Shown here one piece after another: positions 25,171 to 32,148 of a stretch of DNA of 64,000 bases. The position numbers were made by a program, and so were the translations under genes. Position 1 is the first letter of the stretch. Each line of letters starts with the position of its first letter. A model generated the notes under the pieces. The model worked only from the letters and a program-made list of their open reading frames with translations. It searched no databases and was not told where the DNA came from. Origin of the DNA: Bacillus rubiinfantis (lineage in GTDB: Bacteria > Bacillota > Bacilli > Bacillales > Cytobacillaceae); the NCBI GenBank assembly GCA_000752035.1, contig CCFE01000023.1:62001-126000 (forward strand). Direction: 5' to 3'.

Positions 25171-25897
25171 ATTCCTTTTTTGCAAGAAATTGTTCGAGTA
25201 CGTTACCGCTCGACAGCTGGATCAATTGCTGCAATTCGCCTTCCTGATCGGCTTGTTTTAGTTCCAGGATTTCATTGTGAAGACGTTCCATTTTTTTGTC
25301 GAGCTGTGATGCCATTACAGCCGCCTCTTTTAATTCTGCCACCATATGACCAGGTACGTCTTTATTATATTTGTAGTAAATTTTGTGCTCCAAGCTCGCC
25401 CAAAAATCCATCGCAATGGTCCGAATTTGAACCTCAACATAAGTTAATTCTTCCCGATCGGACATAAAGATAGGAATTTGTAAGATCAGATGGAGACTTT
25501 GATAACCATTAGGCTTAGCGTTTTTAATGTAATCTTTGAACTCAATCACTTTGATATCCTTTTGGTTAGCAATCATATCAGCCAATTCATAAATATCCGA
25601 AATAAATGAACAAGTAATCCGGATACCTGCTATATCGCGAATATTTTCTTTAATAGAATCTAAAGAAAAATCATATCCCTTACGAAGAATCTTTTTCACA
25701 ATACTTTCAGGTGATTTTAACCGCGATTTCACATGCTCAATCGGATTATAATCATGGATATAACTAAATTCCTCTTTAAGAATATTAATCTTTGTATTCA
25801 TTTCATCAAGCGCAAACTTATAAGCCATCATAAACCGTGTCAGTTCAACTTTTAATGCTTTTAGTTCTTTCAAATCTATTACTTGTTCTAAACTCAA
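25169..25897 (-). CDS. ywaC: Small alarmone synthetase, YwaC/RelP type
   Basis: A 242-residue stand-alone (p)ppGpp synthetase that transfers pyrophosphate from ATP to GDP or GTP. The RelA/SpoT synthetase motifs are present: IEHVKSRLKSPESIVKKI, DIAGIRITCSFISDIYELAD, a G-loop PNGYQSLHLILQIP and VEVQIRTIAMDFWASLEHKIYYK. No hydrolase, TGS or ACT domain. The close match to my memory of B. subtilis YwaC (MDFWASLEHKIYYK, YNPIEH) favours RelP over RelQ. The C-terminus is about 30 residues longer than in YwaC. It follows a TetR gene at 18 bp, so the two are probably co-transcribed. Confidence 0.9.
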   Translation of the reverse strand: MSLEQVIDLKELKALKVELTRFMMAYKFALDEMNTKINILKEEFSYIHDYNPIEHVKSRLKSPESIVKKILRKGYDFSLDSIKENIRDIAGIRITCSFISDIYELADMIANQKDIKVIEFKDYIKNAKPNGYQSLHLILQIPIFMSDREELTYVEVQIRTIAMDFWASLEHKIYYKYNKDVPGHMVAELKEAAVMASQLDKKMERLHNEILELKQADQEGELQQLIQLSSGNVLEQFLAKKE

Positions 25898-25915
25898 ATG
25901 TAAACGTCCTTTCTA

Positions 25916-26566
25916 TTACAGCGTCTTCTCCAACAGAATTTGCAGCCGTTCAAGAACTTCTGGAGGAAAAACCAAGCGGCAAATTATTTTTGCCAGCTCT
26001 CGGTAGTTAATTTGTATACCACTTTGTTCTTCTTTGTACCCATTTTCTATCAGAATCATAATCGTCCACGTTACCATTTCTAAATCTAGGTCTTGCCATG
26101 TTAAACCCTGTTCTTTAATCTTTTGTAACTTTGAAAAGATTTTCGCGTGAATTTTCTCTCTTGCTTTTTGTATTGTCTCAGCAAGTTCTTTATCTTTTGC
26201 CAAAATTTCCGGAAGCACGTGGTAAATCCCGGAATTACGCACACGAGTGCCATGGGTCTCTAATAGAGAGGCAAGCACCCTTTCTGGATTATTAGAAATC
26301 CAATCCGGCTCTGGTGCTAGGAATTGGTCTAGTTTATCTTCAAGAAGGTACATGAGTAGTTGTCTTTTGTCCGAAAAATACCGGTAGAATGTCCCTGTTG
26401 CTACACCTGCATGAGCCGCAATCTCCTTAGCTGTTGTCTGTTCGTAACCTTTTGAAGAAAATAAAATCTGACCGCTCTTTAGCAGTGCGTTTCTTTTTTG
26501 CTGTGCACGCTCTTGCTGCGGAATAAAGGGGAATTCCCCTACCAATTGGTCTTCTTTTTCGGCCAT
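25916..26566 (-). CDS. TetR family transcriptional regulator
   Basis: A 216-residue repressor-type protein with the TetR helix-turn-helix TTAKEIAAHAGVATGTFYRYFSDKRQLL at about residues 43-70 (in two parts: recognition helix TGTFYRYF) and a ligand-binding all-helical C-terminal domain. The ATG at 26566 is well placed after AGAGGTGG; an in-frame GTG at 26575 overlaps that site. Two matching palindromes upstream (26607-26620 and 26660-26673) are probable operators, which suggests autoregulation and control of a divergent promoter. The ligand is unknown. Confidence 0.9.
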   Translation of the reverse strand: MAEKEDQLVGEFPFIPQQERAQQKRNALLKSGQILFSSKGYEQTTAKEIAAHAGVATGTFYRYFSDKRQLLMYLLEDKLDQFLAPEPDWISNNPERVLASLLETHGTRVRNSGIYHVLPEILAKDKELAETIQKAREKIHAKIFSKLQKIKEQGLTWQDLDLEMVTWTIMILIENGYKEEQSGIQINYRELAKIICRLVFPPEVLERLQILLEKTL

Positions 26567-26606
26567 CCGTACCACCTCTTGTTAATCATATCACAAAATA
26601 AGATAT

Positions 26607-26620
26607 TGAACTAGAGTTCA
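26607..26620. promoter_or_regulatory. Probable TetR operator 1
   Basis: TGAACTAGAGTTCA, 6-bp arms with a 2-bp spacer, in the context TTGAACTAGAGTTCATG. It shares 15 of 17 bases with operator 2. Confidence 0.7.
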
Positions 26621-26630
26621 TGTTTTTTTA

Positions 26631-26659
26631 TTGACAAGCAAATAGTCTCGTGCAATACT
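26631..26659 (+). promoter_or_regulatory. Plus-strand promoter between the two operators
   Basis: Perfect TTGACA (26631-26636), exactly 17 bp, and TGCAATACT (extended -10, hexamer 26654-26659). The predicted start near 26666 falls inside operator 2. Confidence 0.7.
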
Positions 26660-26673
26660 TGAACTACGGTTCA
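26660..26673. promoter_or_regulatory. Probable TetR operator 2
   Basis: TGAACTACGGTTCA in the context TTGAACTACGGTTCATG, centre-to-centre 53 bp from operator 1 (five helical turns), covering the predicted start of transcription. Confidence 0.7.
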
Positions 26674-26736
26674 TGTTATGCTGTTTTCCTTTTAACACCC
26701 CTTGAAAAGATATTCATAACATGACCGTTTTTTTTT
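26666..26736 (+). ncRNA. Possible ~70-nt terminated RNA under TetR control
   Basis: From the promoter at 26631-26659, transcription would begin near 26666. GGTTCATGTTATG (26668-26680) pairs with CATAACATGACC (26715-26726) with one bulged base, followed by nine Ts (26728-26736), a good intrinsic terminator. No ORF of note fits inside. The stem may instead be an attenuator for the gene at 26842, which however has its own promoter. Confidence 0.4.
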
Positions 26737-26771
26737 ATTATTGTAAATAACTTCTATGATTAAGAAGGATA

Positions 26772-26798
26772 TTGACATTGTATTTAGAATATTATAAT
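26772..26798 (+). promoter_or_regulatory. Promoter of the small gene at 26842
   Basis: Consensus TTGACA (26772-26777) and TATAAT (26793-26798) with a short 15-bp spacer; a shifted -10, TAATAT at 26795, would give 17 bp. Confidence 0.55.
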
Positions 26799-26841
26799 AT
26801 AACTTATTCGCTTTTTACCAAATGGAAAGGTGTTGATAGTA

Positions 26842-26997
26842 ATGGCCAGCCAACCTGAGTCTAAAAAAATTTCAATTAATTCAACTATTTCGCTTAAAGG
26901 AATTGTAAAAGCCATTTTTAACGATACCGTTCATGTTCAAATAGGTGGCAAAATCATCCCCATTCCCGCCTCTGATTTTGCCATAGAGAAACAGTAA
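26842..26997 (+). CDS. Small protein, paralog of 24957-25121
   Basis: A 51-residue protein starting MASQPESKKIS with AAAGGTG ahead of the ATG. Its core ISLKGIVKAIFNDT, VHVQIGGKIIPIPASDF differs from that of the 24957 paralog at only two positions over 31 residues, and both genes share the leader GAAAGGTGTTG. The N- and C-terminal tails diverge. A promoter and a strong terminator frame it as a single-gene unit. The strong protein conservation against synonymous DNA changes (for example ATTTCT/ATTTCG) indicates selection on the protein. Function unknown. Confidence 0.8.
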   Translation: MASQPESKKISINSTISLKGIVKAIFNDTVHVQIGGKIIPIPASDFAIEKQ

Positions 26998-27016
26998 ATC
27001 TAATAGAAAATGTATA

Positions 27017-27058
27017 GAAAAACGATGTTTCCCTTTTGGAGAACATCGTTTTTTTTTT
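27017..27058 (+). terminator. Terminator between the small gene and tag (bidirectional)
   Basis: AACGATGTT (27021-27029) pairs with AACATCGTT (27042-27050), followed by eight further Ts on the plus strand; an A-run on the other side lets it serve tag on the minus strand. Confidence 0.85.
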
Positions 27059-27063
27059 GCATA

Positions 27064-27636
27064 TTAGCTTCTTTTGTAACAATGACAGCTTATTAGATGA
27101 TCATTGACCATCCCCACTGCCTGCATAAACGCATAGCAAATCGTGGGTCCAACAAATTTAAATCCTCGCTTTTTTAAATCTTTACTAAGTCTTTCACTCA
27201 ATTCTGTTGAGGCTGGGACCTCCCGTAAGTTTGTATACTGATGCTGAATTGGCTTACCATTAACAAAAGACCAAAGATAATCAGAAAATGAACCGAACTC
27301 TTTTTTCACTTTTAAAAAAGCCTGCGCATTGCTAATCACTGCATTAATTTTTAGCCTATTGCGGACAATTCCTTTATTCCTACAGAGTTCCTCTATCTTC
27401 TGCTCATCATAAGCGACAATTTTTTCGGCATCAAAGTAATCAAATGCATGACGATAATTTTCCCGTTTCTTTAATATTGTGTACCAACTTAAGCCTGCCT
27501 GCGCTCCTTCAAGATTAAGAAACTCAAATAACAAGCGATCATCATAAACGGGAACACCCCATTCATGATCGTGATAATCGATGTACAATGGATCATTGTT
27601 TACCCAGCCACAGCGTGTGATAGATTCTTGTTCCAT
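27064..27636 (-). CDS. tag: DNA-3-methyladenine glycosylase I
   Basis: A 190-residue base-excision repair enzyme that removes 3-methyladenine. The Tag zinc site is complete: Cys9 in RCGWVNNDPLYIDYHDHEWG with His22, and His/Cys in NDHLISCHCYK at the C-terminus. Other signatures are GLSWYTILKKRENYRHAF and GFKFVGPTICYAFMQAVGMV. I prefer the ATG at 27636 because GAAGGTG is 6 nt upstream; an ATG at 27654 lies before that site. It is monocistronic. Confidence 0.94.
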   Translation of the reverse strand: MEQESITRCGWVNNDPLYIDYHDHEWGVPVYDDRLLFEFLNLEGAQAGLSWYTILKKRENYRHAFDYFDAEKIVAYDEQKIEELCRNKGIVRNRLKINAVISNAQAFLKVKKEFGSFSDYLWSFVNGKPIQHQYTNLREVPASTELSERLSKDLKKRGFKFVGPTICYAFMQAVGMVNDHLISCHCYKRS

Positions 27637-27708
27637 ACTCGGCACCTTCTTCATTAAAACAGAATATATAGATGCTTTTAGTATACCTTATTGCGAGATT
27701 TGTGGCAT

Positions 27709-28410
27709 TTAGTCTTCGATTTTCATCTCTAAGAGGACAAAATGTGCCTTTTCAGCAGCTATAATGAGAATATTCTCCCCAACAATTTCGAGTGCGTCTC
27801 TTTCGGCTAGTTCAATAGCGTTTACTTGAGAACTTCCTTCTACTTGGACTAAATAGACCTGTCTCCCTTCACCGACTGAGAAGGTCATCTCTTTGTTTTG
27901 GTCAAGCTCAAGAGCATAAATATTTACATCTTGGTTGATCTTTATTGGCGCCTGTCCGTCTTTTCCAGAAACCATGTGCAGCCAATTGTTGTATCTGTCG
28001 TCCCAATCAAAGCGATAATCACCATAACTTGGTTGATATCCCGACCGATCGGGGATAATCCAAATTTGTAAAAACCTTAGTGTGTCGTCTCCTAGATTTT
28101 GCTCACTATGATAAACTCCTGTACCTGCACTCATATATTGAACATGACCACGTGTAATGGTACTTTTATTTCCCATACTGTCCCCATGTGTTAGCTGGCC
28201 ATTGATAACATATGAAATAATTTCCATGTTATGATGGGGATGAAGATCAAAGCCTGTACCAGGTGCCACTAAATCATCATTGATGACTCGTAGTCTTCCA
28301 AAATTTGTATTGTTGGGGTTATAATATTCCGCAAAAGAAAAGTGAAAAAGGCTGCGTAACCATCCCAGATTACTTCTACCCATACTTTTGTGATTTATTT
28401 TTCGTACCAT
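27709..28410 (-). CDS. Pirin family protein (YhhW-like, possible quercetinase)
   Basis: A 233-residue bicupin. The N-terminal cupin holds the metal ligands in FDLHPHHNMEIISYV and GVYHSEQN, matching the His-His-His-Glu site of pirins; the C-terminal cupin is degenerate. Some bacterial pirins oxidise quercetin, others have no proven activity. AAAAGGAGC precedes the ATG. The promoter overlaps a palindrome resembling the MhqR operator, which ties the gene to quinone or catechol stress by inference. Confidence 0.9.
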   Translation of the reverse strand: MVRKINHKSMGRSNLGWLRSLFHFSFAEYYNPNNTNFGRLRVINDDLVAPGTGFDLHPHHNMEIISYVINGQLTHGDSMGNKSTITRGHVQYMSAGTGVYHSEQNLGDDTLRFLQIWIIPDRSGYQPSYGDYRFDWDDRYNNWLHMVSGKDGQAPIKINQDVNIYALELDQNKEMTFSVGEGRQVYLVQVEGSSQVNAIELAERDALEIVGENILIIAAEKAHFVLLEMKIED

Positions 28411-28445
28411 GTCTAATTTGCTCCTTTTAAAAATTATCTTTAAAA

Positions 28446-28467
28446 ATTATCTCGAATTCAAGATAAT
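28446..28467. promoter_or_regulatory. MhqR-like operator upstream of the pirin gene
   Basis: ATTATCT-CGAATTCA-AGATAAT is a near-perfect dyad. From memory, the B. subtilis MhqR site is tATCTcgaAtTCgAGATa; this site differs at one base of that core. It overlaps the -10 box and the start of transcription. Confidence 0.6.
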
Positions 28468-28494
28468 AGTATAAAAATTGGCCGGTATTGTCAA
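28466..28494 (-). promoter_or_regulatory. Pirin promoter
   Basis: Perfect TTGACA (28489-28494), 17 bp, TACTAT (28466-28471) on the minus strand. Confidence 0.65.
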
Positions 28495-28520
28495 TGGAAT
28501 TGCTTGCGTTTACTCTCTGG

Positions 28521-28557
28521 AAATAAAAAAACTGCCTACGCAAGTGCATAGACAGTA
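28521..28557 (-). terminator. Terminator of ppaC
   Basis: An 11-bp stem with two C-A mismatches (28531-28541/28546-28556, ACTGTCTATGC/GCGTAGGCAGT on the minus strand) followed by TTTTTTATTT. Confidence 0.85.
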
Positions 28558-28568
28558 TAGCTAATCGA

Positions 28569-29507
28569 TTAGATTTCTACCTTGTTAAACACATCTGTTA
28601 AGACAGGGACGATTTGTTTTTTACGAGAAACAACGCCTTTTAAGACTGCGGTATTGTCTGTTAATGAAACATTGTAGGCTCTTTCAACAGCTGCAGCCTT
28701 TTCTCCTAGTGCAAGCCCAACGGAGTCGTTTGTTAGGATATCAGTGATGACAAATAGGAATAAATCAAGATTGCGATCAGCAATTCGGCTTTGAATAGCA
28801 GCTTCTAGTTCTGCTTTGCGACCAAGTACATCTGCTGGATCAACAGTATTCACCTGGGCAATTTCCACTTTACTAGATCCCATTTCAAAGCCTTTGCAGT
28901 CAAGCGTCAAAAGCTGGTCAATCGTTTTGCTGCTTACATCAGCACCGGCTTTCAACATTTCTAAGCCGTATACATTCGCATCAACACCGGCAATCTCTGC
29001 TAATTCTTGGGCAGCAATGACATCTACATGAGTGCAGGTTGGTGATTTGAATAGCAAAGAGTCTGAGATAATTGCTGATAACATTAAGCCAGCAATCTCT
29101 TTGCTAGGTGTTTTGCCATTTTCCTTATACATTTTATTTAGAATTGTCGCAGTACAGCCGACAGGTTCACAGCGATAATAGAGTGGATCACTTGTTTCAA
29201 AATTGGCAATCCGATGATGGTCAATCACTTCAAGAATGCGAACATCTGCAATATCATTCGCACTTTGCTGCCGTTCGTTATGGTCAACGAGAATAACTGT
29301 GCTCACTTCATTGGCAACTGTCTCAACTAAACGAGGTGCTTCTGCATTGAACGTCTTCAGCGCGTATTGCGTTTCACTGTTAATTGCCCCAAGACGGACA
29401 GGCTCCACATTCAGTCCTAATTGTTTTTTCAAGTCTGCATAGGCAAGCGCCGAGCAAATGGAATCTGTGTCAGGATTCTTATGTCCAAAAATTAATACTT
29501 TTTCCAT
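28569..29507 (-). CDS. ppaC: Manganese-dependent inorganic pyrophosphatase
   Basis: A 312-residue family II pyrophosphatase that hydrolyses PPi and drives biosynthetic reactions. DHH-family metal motifs are complete: FGHKNPDTDSICSA near residue 7, LVDHNE near 74, EVIDHHRIAN near 93 and SDSLLFKSPTCT near 148; the DHHA2 domain closes with SRKKQIVPVL. No CBS insertion, so the short, unregulated form. GGGAG lies ahead of the ATG. A TTGACA and a TATACT occur upstream but only 14 bp apart. Confidence 0.96.
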   Translation of the reverse strand: MEKVLIFGHKNPDTDSICSALAYADLKKQLGLNVEPVRLGAINSETQYALKTFNAEAPRLVETVANEVSTVILVDHNERQQSANDIADVRILEVIDHHRIANFETSDPLYYRCEPVGCTATILNKMYKENGKTPSKEIAGLMLSAIISDSLLFKSPTCTHVDVIAAQELAEIAGVDANVYGLEMLKAGADVSSKTIDQLLTLDCKGFEMGSSKVEIAQVNTVDPADVLGRKAELEAAIQSRIADRNLDLFLFVITDILTNDSVGLALGEKAAAVERAYNVSLTDNTAVLKGVVSRKKQIVPVLTDVFNKVEI

Positions 29508-29671
29508 ATTACTACTCCCAATCGTTTTAAAGTATAATGGCCAGACCGTTTGTCAATCATGGCCCTAATGGAAATTATATAGTATTACGCAAAAGGATTC
29601 AAAAAAAATTTTACAAATTACTTGACTTAGAGCTAGCAGAGGTTTTGCAAGGGTGGTCACAATTGGTATGG

Positions 29672-30013
29672 TTAGTCCACTCCTCTGTTTTTTACATAGT
29701 CAAAGTCAAATTGAACAGAATATTCGAAGCAGCCTTTGATAATTTGTTTTTTTCGAATGATTTTCCCAAATAATCGCAGTTGTTTATTACCAAGCCGTGT
29801 CTCTACTTGATAAATTTCGAACACACTGACGAAAAACTCGACTTTGCTGATAAATTTTAGGCCACCAGCACTCATATCAACAATCCAGATGGATGCTTTC
29901 ACCCTATTAGTATATGGAATTGTTGGTTCAATGAAACCCTGAATTGGTTTATGGAACACAACTCGTTGATATTCCCGTTTTTCGAATATTCGCCCCAACC
30001 TGACCACCACCAT
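29672..30013 (-). CDS. PilZ-domain protein (probable c-di-GMP receptor)
   Basis: A 113-residue single PilZ domain. The two c-di-GMP motifs are visible: RxxxR as REYQR at residues 13-17, and D-x-S-x-x-G as DMSAGG near residue 46. No other domain. The ATG lies 3 bp after the sigD stop; the ribosome site is weak, so translation may be coupled to sigD. As the last gene of the flagellar operon it may link c-di-GMP to motility, by analogy with other PilZ proteins. Confidence 0.82.
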   Translation of the reverse strand: MVVVRLGRIFEKREYQRVVFHKPIQGFIEPTIPYTNRVKASIWIVDMSAGGLKFISKVEFFVSVFEIYQVETRLGNKQLRLFGKIIRKKQIIKGCFEYSVQFDFDYVKNRGVD

Positions 30014-30016
30014 TGC

Positions 30017-30820
30017 CTAGACAAATGAATGAAACGCATATCCTGACTGTTCAAATTTTCTCCGCAGCCGGATAATTGCCTTTGAATGAATTTGTGAAAT
30101 TCTTCCTTTTGTTAAGTTTAACACTTCTGCAATTTCGACCTGTGTCAACCCTTCATAATAAAGTAGTGTTAGCACGAGCCTTTCATTTTCCGGCATTTCA
30201 TCGATACTTCCAGCGATAATTTTGCGGAATTCTGCCATTTGCAGCTGCTTTTCTTGATTATCGGCAGCTTTATCATGAATAAATTCTATACGGCTTTGCT
30301 GTTTTCCTTCTTCTTCTGCATCATTTATCGGTTCATCTAATGACAAAAGCGTGGAAAATGACAAAGCAGACAACGCATCATCTACCTCATCAATGGCCAT
30401 ATTCACATAATCAGCCAGTTCTTCTTCTGTAGGTGTTCGTAATAAACTCTGTTCAAGCTCGCGATAGGCATTATTTAATTTTTTTGCTTTGTCCCTAAGG
30501 CTGCGGGGAATCCAGTCCATTTTGCGAATTCCATCAAGCATGGCCCCTTTAATGCGCCATAAACCATAGGTGTCAAATTGATAACCTTTTGTATAGTCAA
30601 AGTTTCTTATTGCCTCCAGTAAACCAATGAAACCTAAGCCGACCAAATCTTCCTTCGGGATAATCCGTTGTGGAATTGTTAAACTAAGTTTATTCGCCAT
30701 TCGTTCTACTAAATAAGCATATTGTTTTACCAATTTTTCCTGTACTGCTGTATCATGATAGTCTTGGTAGCTCTTCCATAACGTGTTAGTGGAATGATGT
30801 TCATGCATAACCGTTTTCAA
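30017..30820 (-). CDS. sigD: RNA polymerase sigma factor for flagellar and chemotaxis genes
   Basis: A 267-residue FliA/SigD-type sigma-28. Region 2 (LVGLGFIGLLEAIRNFDYTKGYQFDTYGLWRIKGAMLDGIR, in pieces), region 3 (RTPTEEELADYV) and region 4 (LTLLYYEGLTQVEIAEVLNLTKGRISQIHSKA) are present. A TTG start at 30820 follows GAGGAGGGATAAACG. It should recognise the TAAA-N15-GCCGATAA promoters found in this window and be held by FlgM encoded at 53727-54008. In B. subtilis it lies near the end of the fla/che operon, as here. Confidence 0.95.
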   Translation of the reverse strand: MKTVMHEHHSTNTLWKSYQDYHDTAVQEKLVKQYAYLVERMANKLSLTIPQRIIPKEDLVGLGFIGLLEAIRNFDYTKGYQFDTYGLWRIKGAMLDGIRKMDWIPRSLRDKAKKLNNAYRELEQSLLRTPTEEELADYVNMAIDEVDDALSALSFSTLLSLDEPINDAEEEGKQQSRIEFIHDKAADNQEKQLQMAEFRKIIAGSIDEMPENERLVLTLLYYEGLTQVEIAEVLNLTKGRISQIHSKAIIRLRRKFEQSGYAFHSFV

Positions 30821-30869
30821 CGTTTATCCCTCCTCACAAACCGGTTTCACCATTAAATGACAACTCCAT

Positions 30870-31247
30870 TTAATTTGATTGTTCCTCAGTCTTTCCCTTA
30901 TGCAACGCATGCAATGGAATGGCTTGAAAACTAGCCTCATCCTTTAACTCTTTACCATCACTGACTGCTTGATTTGAGACAGTGTTTACAGATTCATCAG
31001 GTTTCGTTTCAACAGTGAACTCACTTTCATTGCCATTCTTGTCCGCATGCTGATTATCCCCACTTTTTCGCGTTCCAAGTTGAAAGAGAATAAACCGAAC
31101 TACATAACCTAACCCCCAAAAAAGGATAAACCCTATCAGTGCCCGAAATAATGACGTCAGCCACATATTATTGACTAATGATAGAAAAAAGCCAAAAATG
31201 AAGGCAATTCCCCCAAAAAGGACATTTAATTTCCAGCTTCCAATCAT
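30870..31247 (-). CDS. Membrane protein of the flagellar operon, unknown function
   Basis: A 125-residue protein with two hydrophobic segments (about residues 6-28, LNVLFGGIAFIFGFFLSLV, and 32-54) and a polar, acidic, Ser/Asp/Glu-rich C-terminal tail of about 65 residues that is probably cytoplasmic. The ATG at 31247 is placed after AAGGGTG. It lies between flhG and sigD, where B. subtilis has cheB-cheA-cheW-cheC-cheD. I do not recognise it; SwrB of B. subtilis is also a small membrane protein next to sigD, but I see no sequence similarity strong enough to claim. Confidence 0.7.
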   Translation of the reverse strand: MIGSWKLNVLFGGIAFIFGFFLSLVNNMWLTSLFRALIGFILFWGLGYVVRFILFQLGTRKSGDNQHADKNGNESEFTVETKPDESVNTVSNQAVSDGKELKDEASFQAIPLHALHKGKTEEQSN

Positions 31248-31259
31248 TTTCGTCACCCT

Positions 31260-32147
31260 TTACCTTGATTTACCTAGCCACAACATTTTTTCAAAAAAGC
31301 CGCGAACACCTTTTATCGGCGTATTTGTCGTCACTTCCAAATCTGGAAGAAACGTATACATAATTTGTTTAATATTTTTTGATGCCTCACAATTTGGAAA
31401 CGTAAGATAAAAAGGTGTCTGGGTCCGCACCGCCTTTTGGACATGGGCATCTTCCATTAAAAAGCCTAATGTGTTCAAGCTCATTTTTAAAAAGGTCTGA
31501 CTGGCATTTTTCAATGCTCTTGATGTGTCGATAGCTTCTCGATAGGAGCGAGCTCGATTCACAACTAATCTGAATTTCGGCACCTGATTGGTAAATTGCA
31601 GTACTGTTTTCATTACAGCATAGGAATCGGCAATCGCAGTTGGCTCCGGTGTTGTTACTAGTATCGTTTCATCTGAGGCTAATATAAAGTCAACCAGCAC
31701 TTTAGAAATTCCTGCACCAGTATCAAGTAAAATAAAATCGGCATAAGAGTGGAGCTCATGAATTTGGTTCATGAAAAAAATTAACTTCTTTTCATCCAAT
31801 GTTACTAATTCCTGAATATCAAGGCCCCCCGCAATATACTCCACTCCACCAATTCCTTTTTCAATGCAATCAAACAGGTATTTACGTTGGTGAAGAACAT
31901 CTGCCAGGCTATTTCCAGATGACGAGGTCCCCATTAAGATATCGATATTAGCCGTTGATAAATCTAAATCTAAAACTACTACTTTCTTGCCGATAGATTG
32001 TAAGGCAAGTGCAAAGTTAAGTGTAAAATTTGATTTTCCAACGCCCCCCTTGCCGCTCGTAATGGTAATCATCCTTGAAGGGGTTTTCCTCTCCTGCTGG
32101 CCTAGATGACGATGCATGTATTCCCTGAGTCGTTGAGCCTGATCCAT
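31260..32147 (-). CDS. flhG: MinD-like ATPase FlhG (YlxH)
   Basis: A 295-residue ParA/MinD-family ATPase that works with FlhF to set flagellar number and position. The deviant Walker A ITSGKGGVGKSNFTLNFA lies near residue 29, followed by VVLDLDLSTANID, FILLDTGAGIS and VTTPEPTAIADSYA. The N-terminal DQAQRLREYM stretch matches the FlhF-activating helix of this family. I use the ATG at 32147 on family alignment; an upstream ATG (32159) is inside the ribosome site. The C-terminus lacks a long amphipathic MinD helix but ends basic. Confidence 0.92.
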   Translation of the reverse strand: MDQAQRLREYMHRHLGQQERKTPSRMITITSGKGGVGKSNFTLNFALALQSIGKKVVVLDLDLSTANIDILMGTSSSGNSLADVLHQRKYLFDCIEKGIGGVEYIAGGLDIQELVTLDEKKLIFFMNQIHELHSYADFILLDTGAGISKVLVDFILASDETILVTTPEPTAIADSYAVMKTVLQFTNQVPKFRLVVNRARSYREAIDTSRALKNASQTFLKMSLNTLGFLMEDAHVQKAVRTQTPFYLTFPNCEASKNIKQIMYTFLPDLEVTTNTPIKGVRGFFEKMLWLGKSR

Positions 32148-32148
32148 T

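Noticed and set aside
26668..26736. Terminator stem as a third TetR operator
   Set aside because: The arms do not match TTGAACTANNGTTCATG and are 34 bp apart, while the T-run marks an intrinsic terminator.
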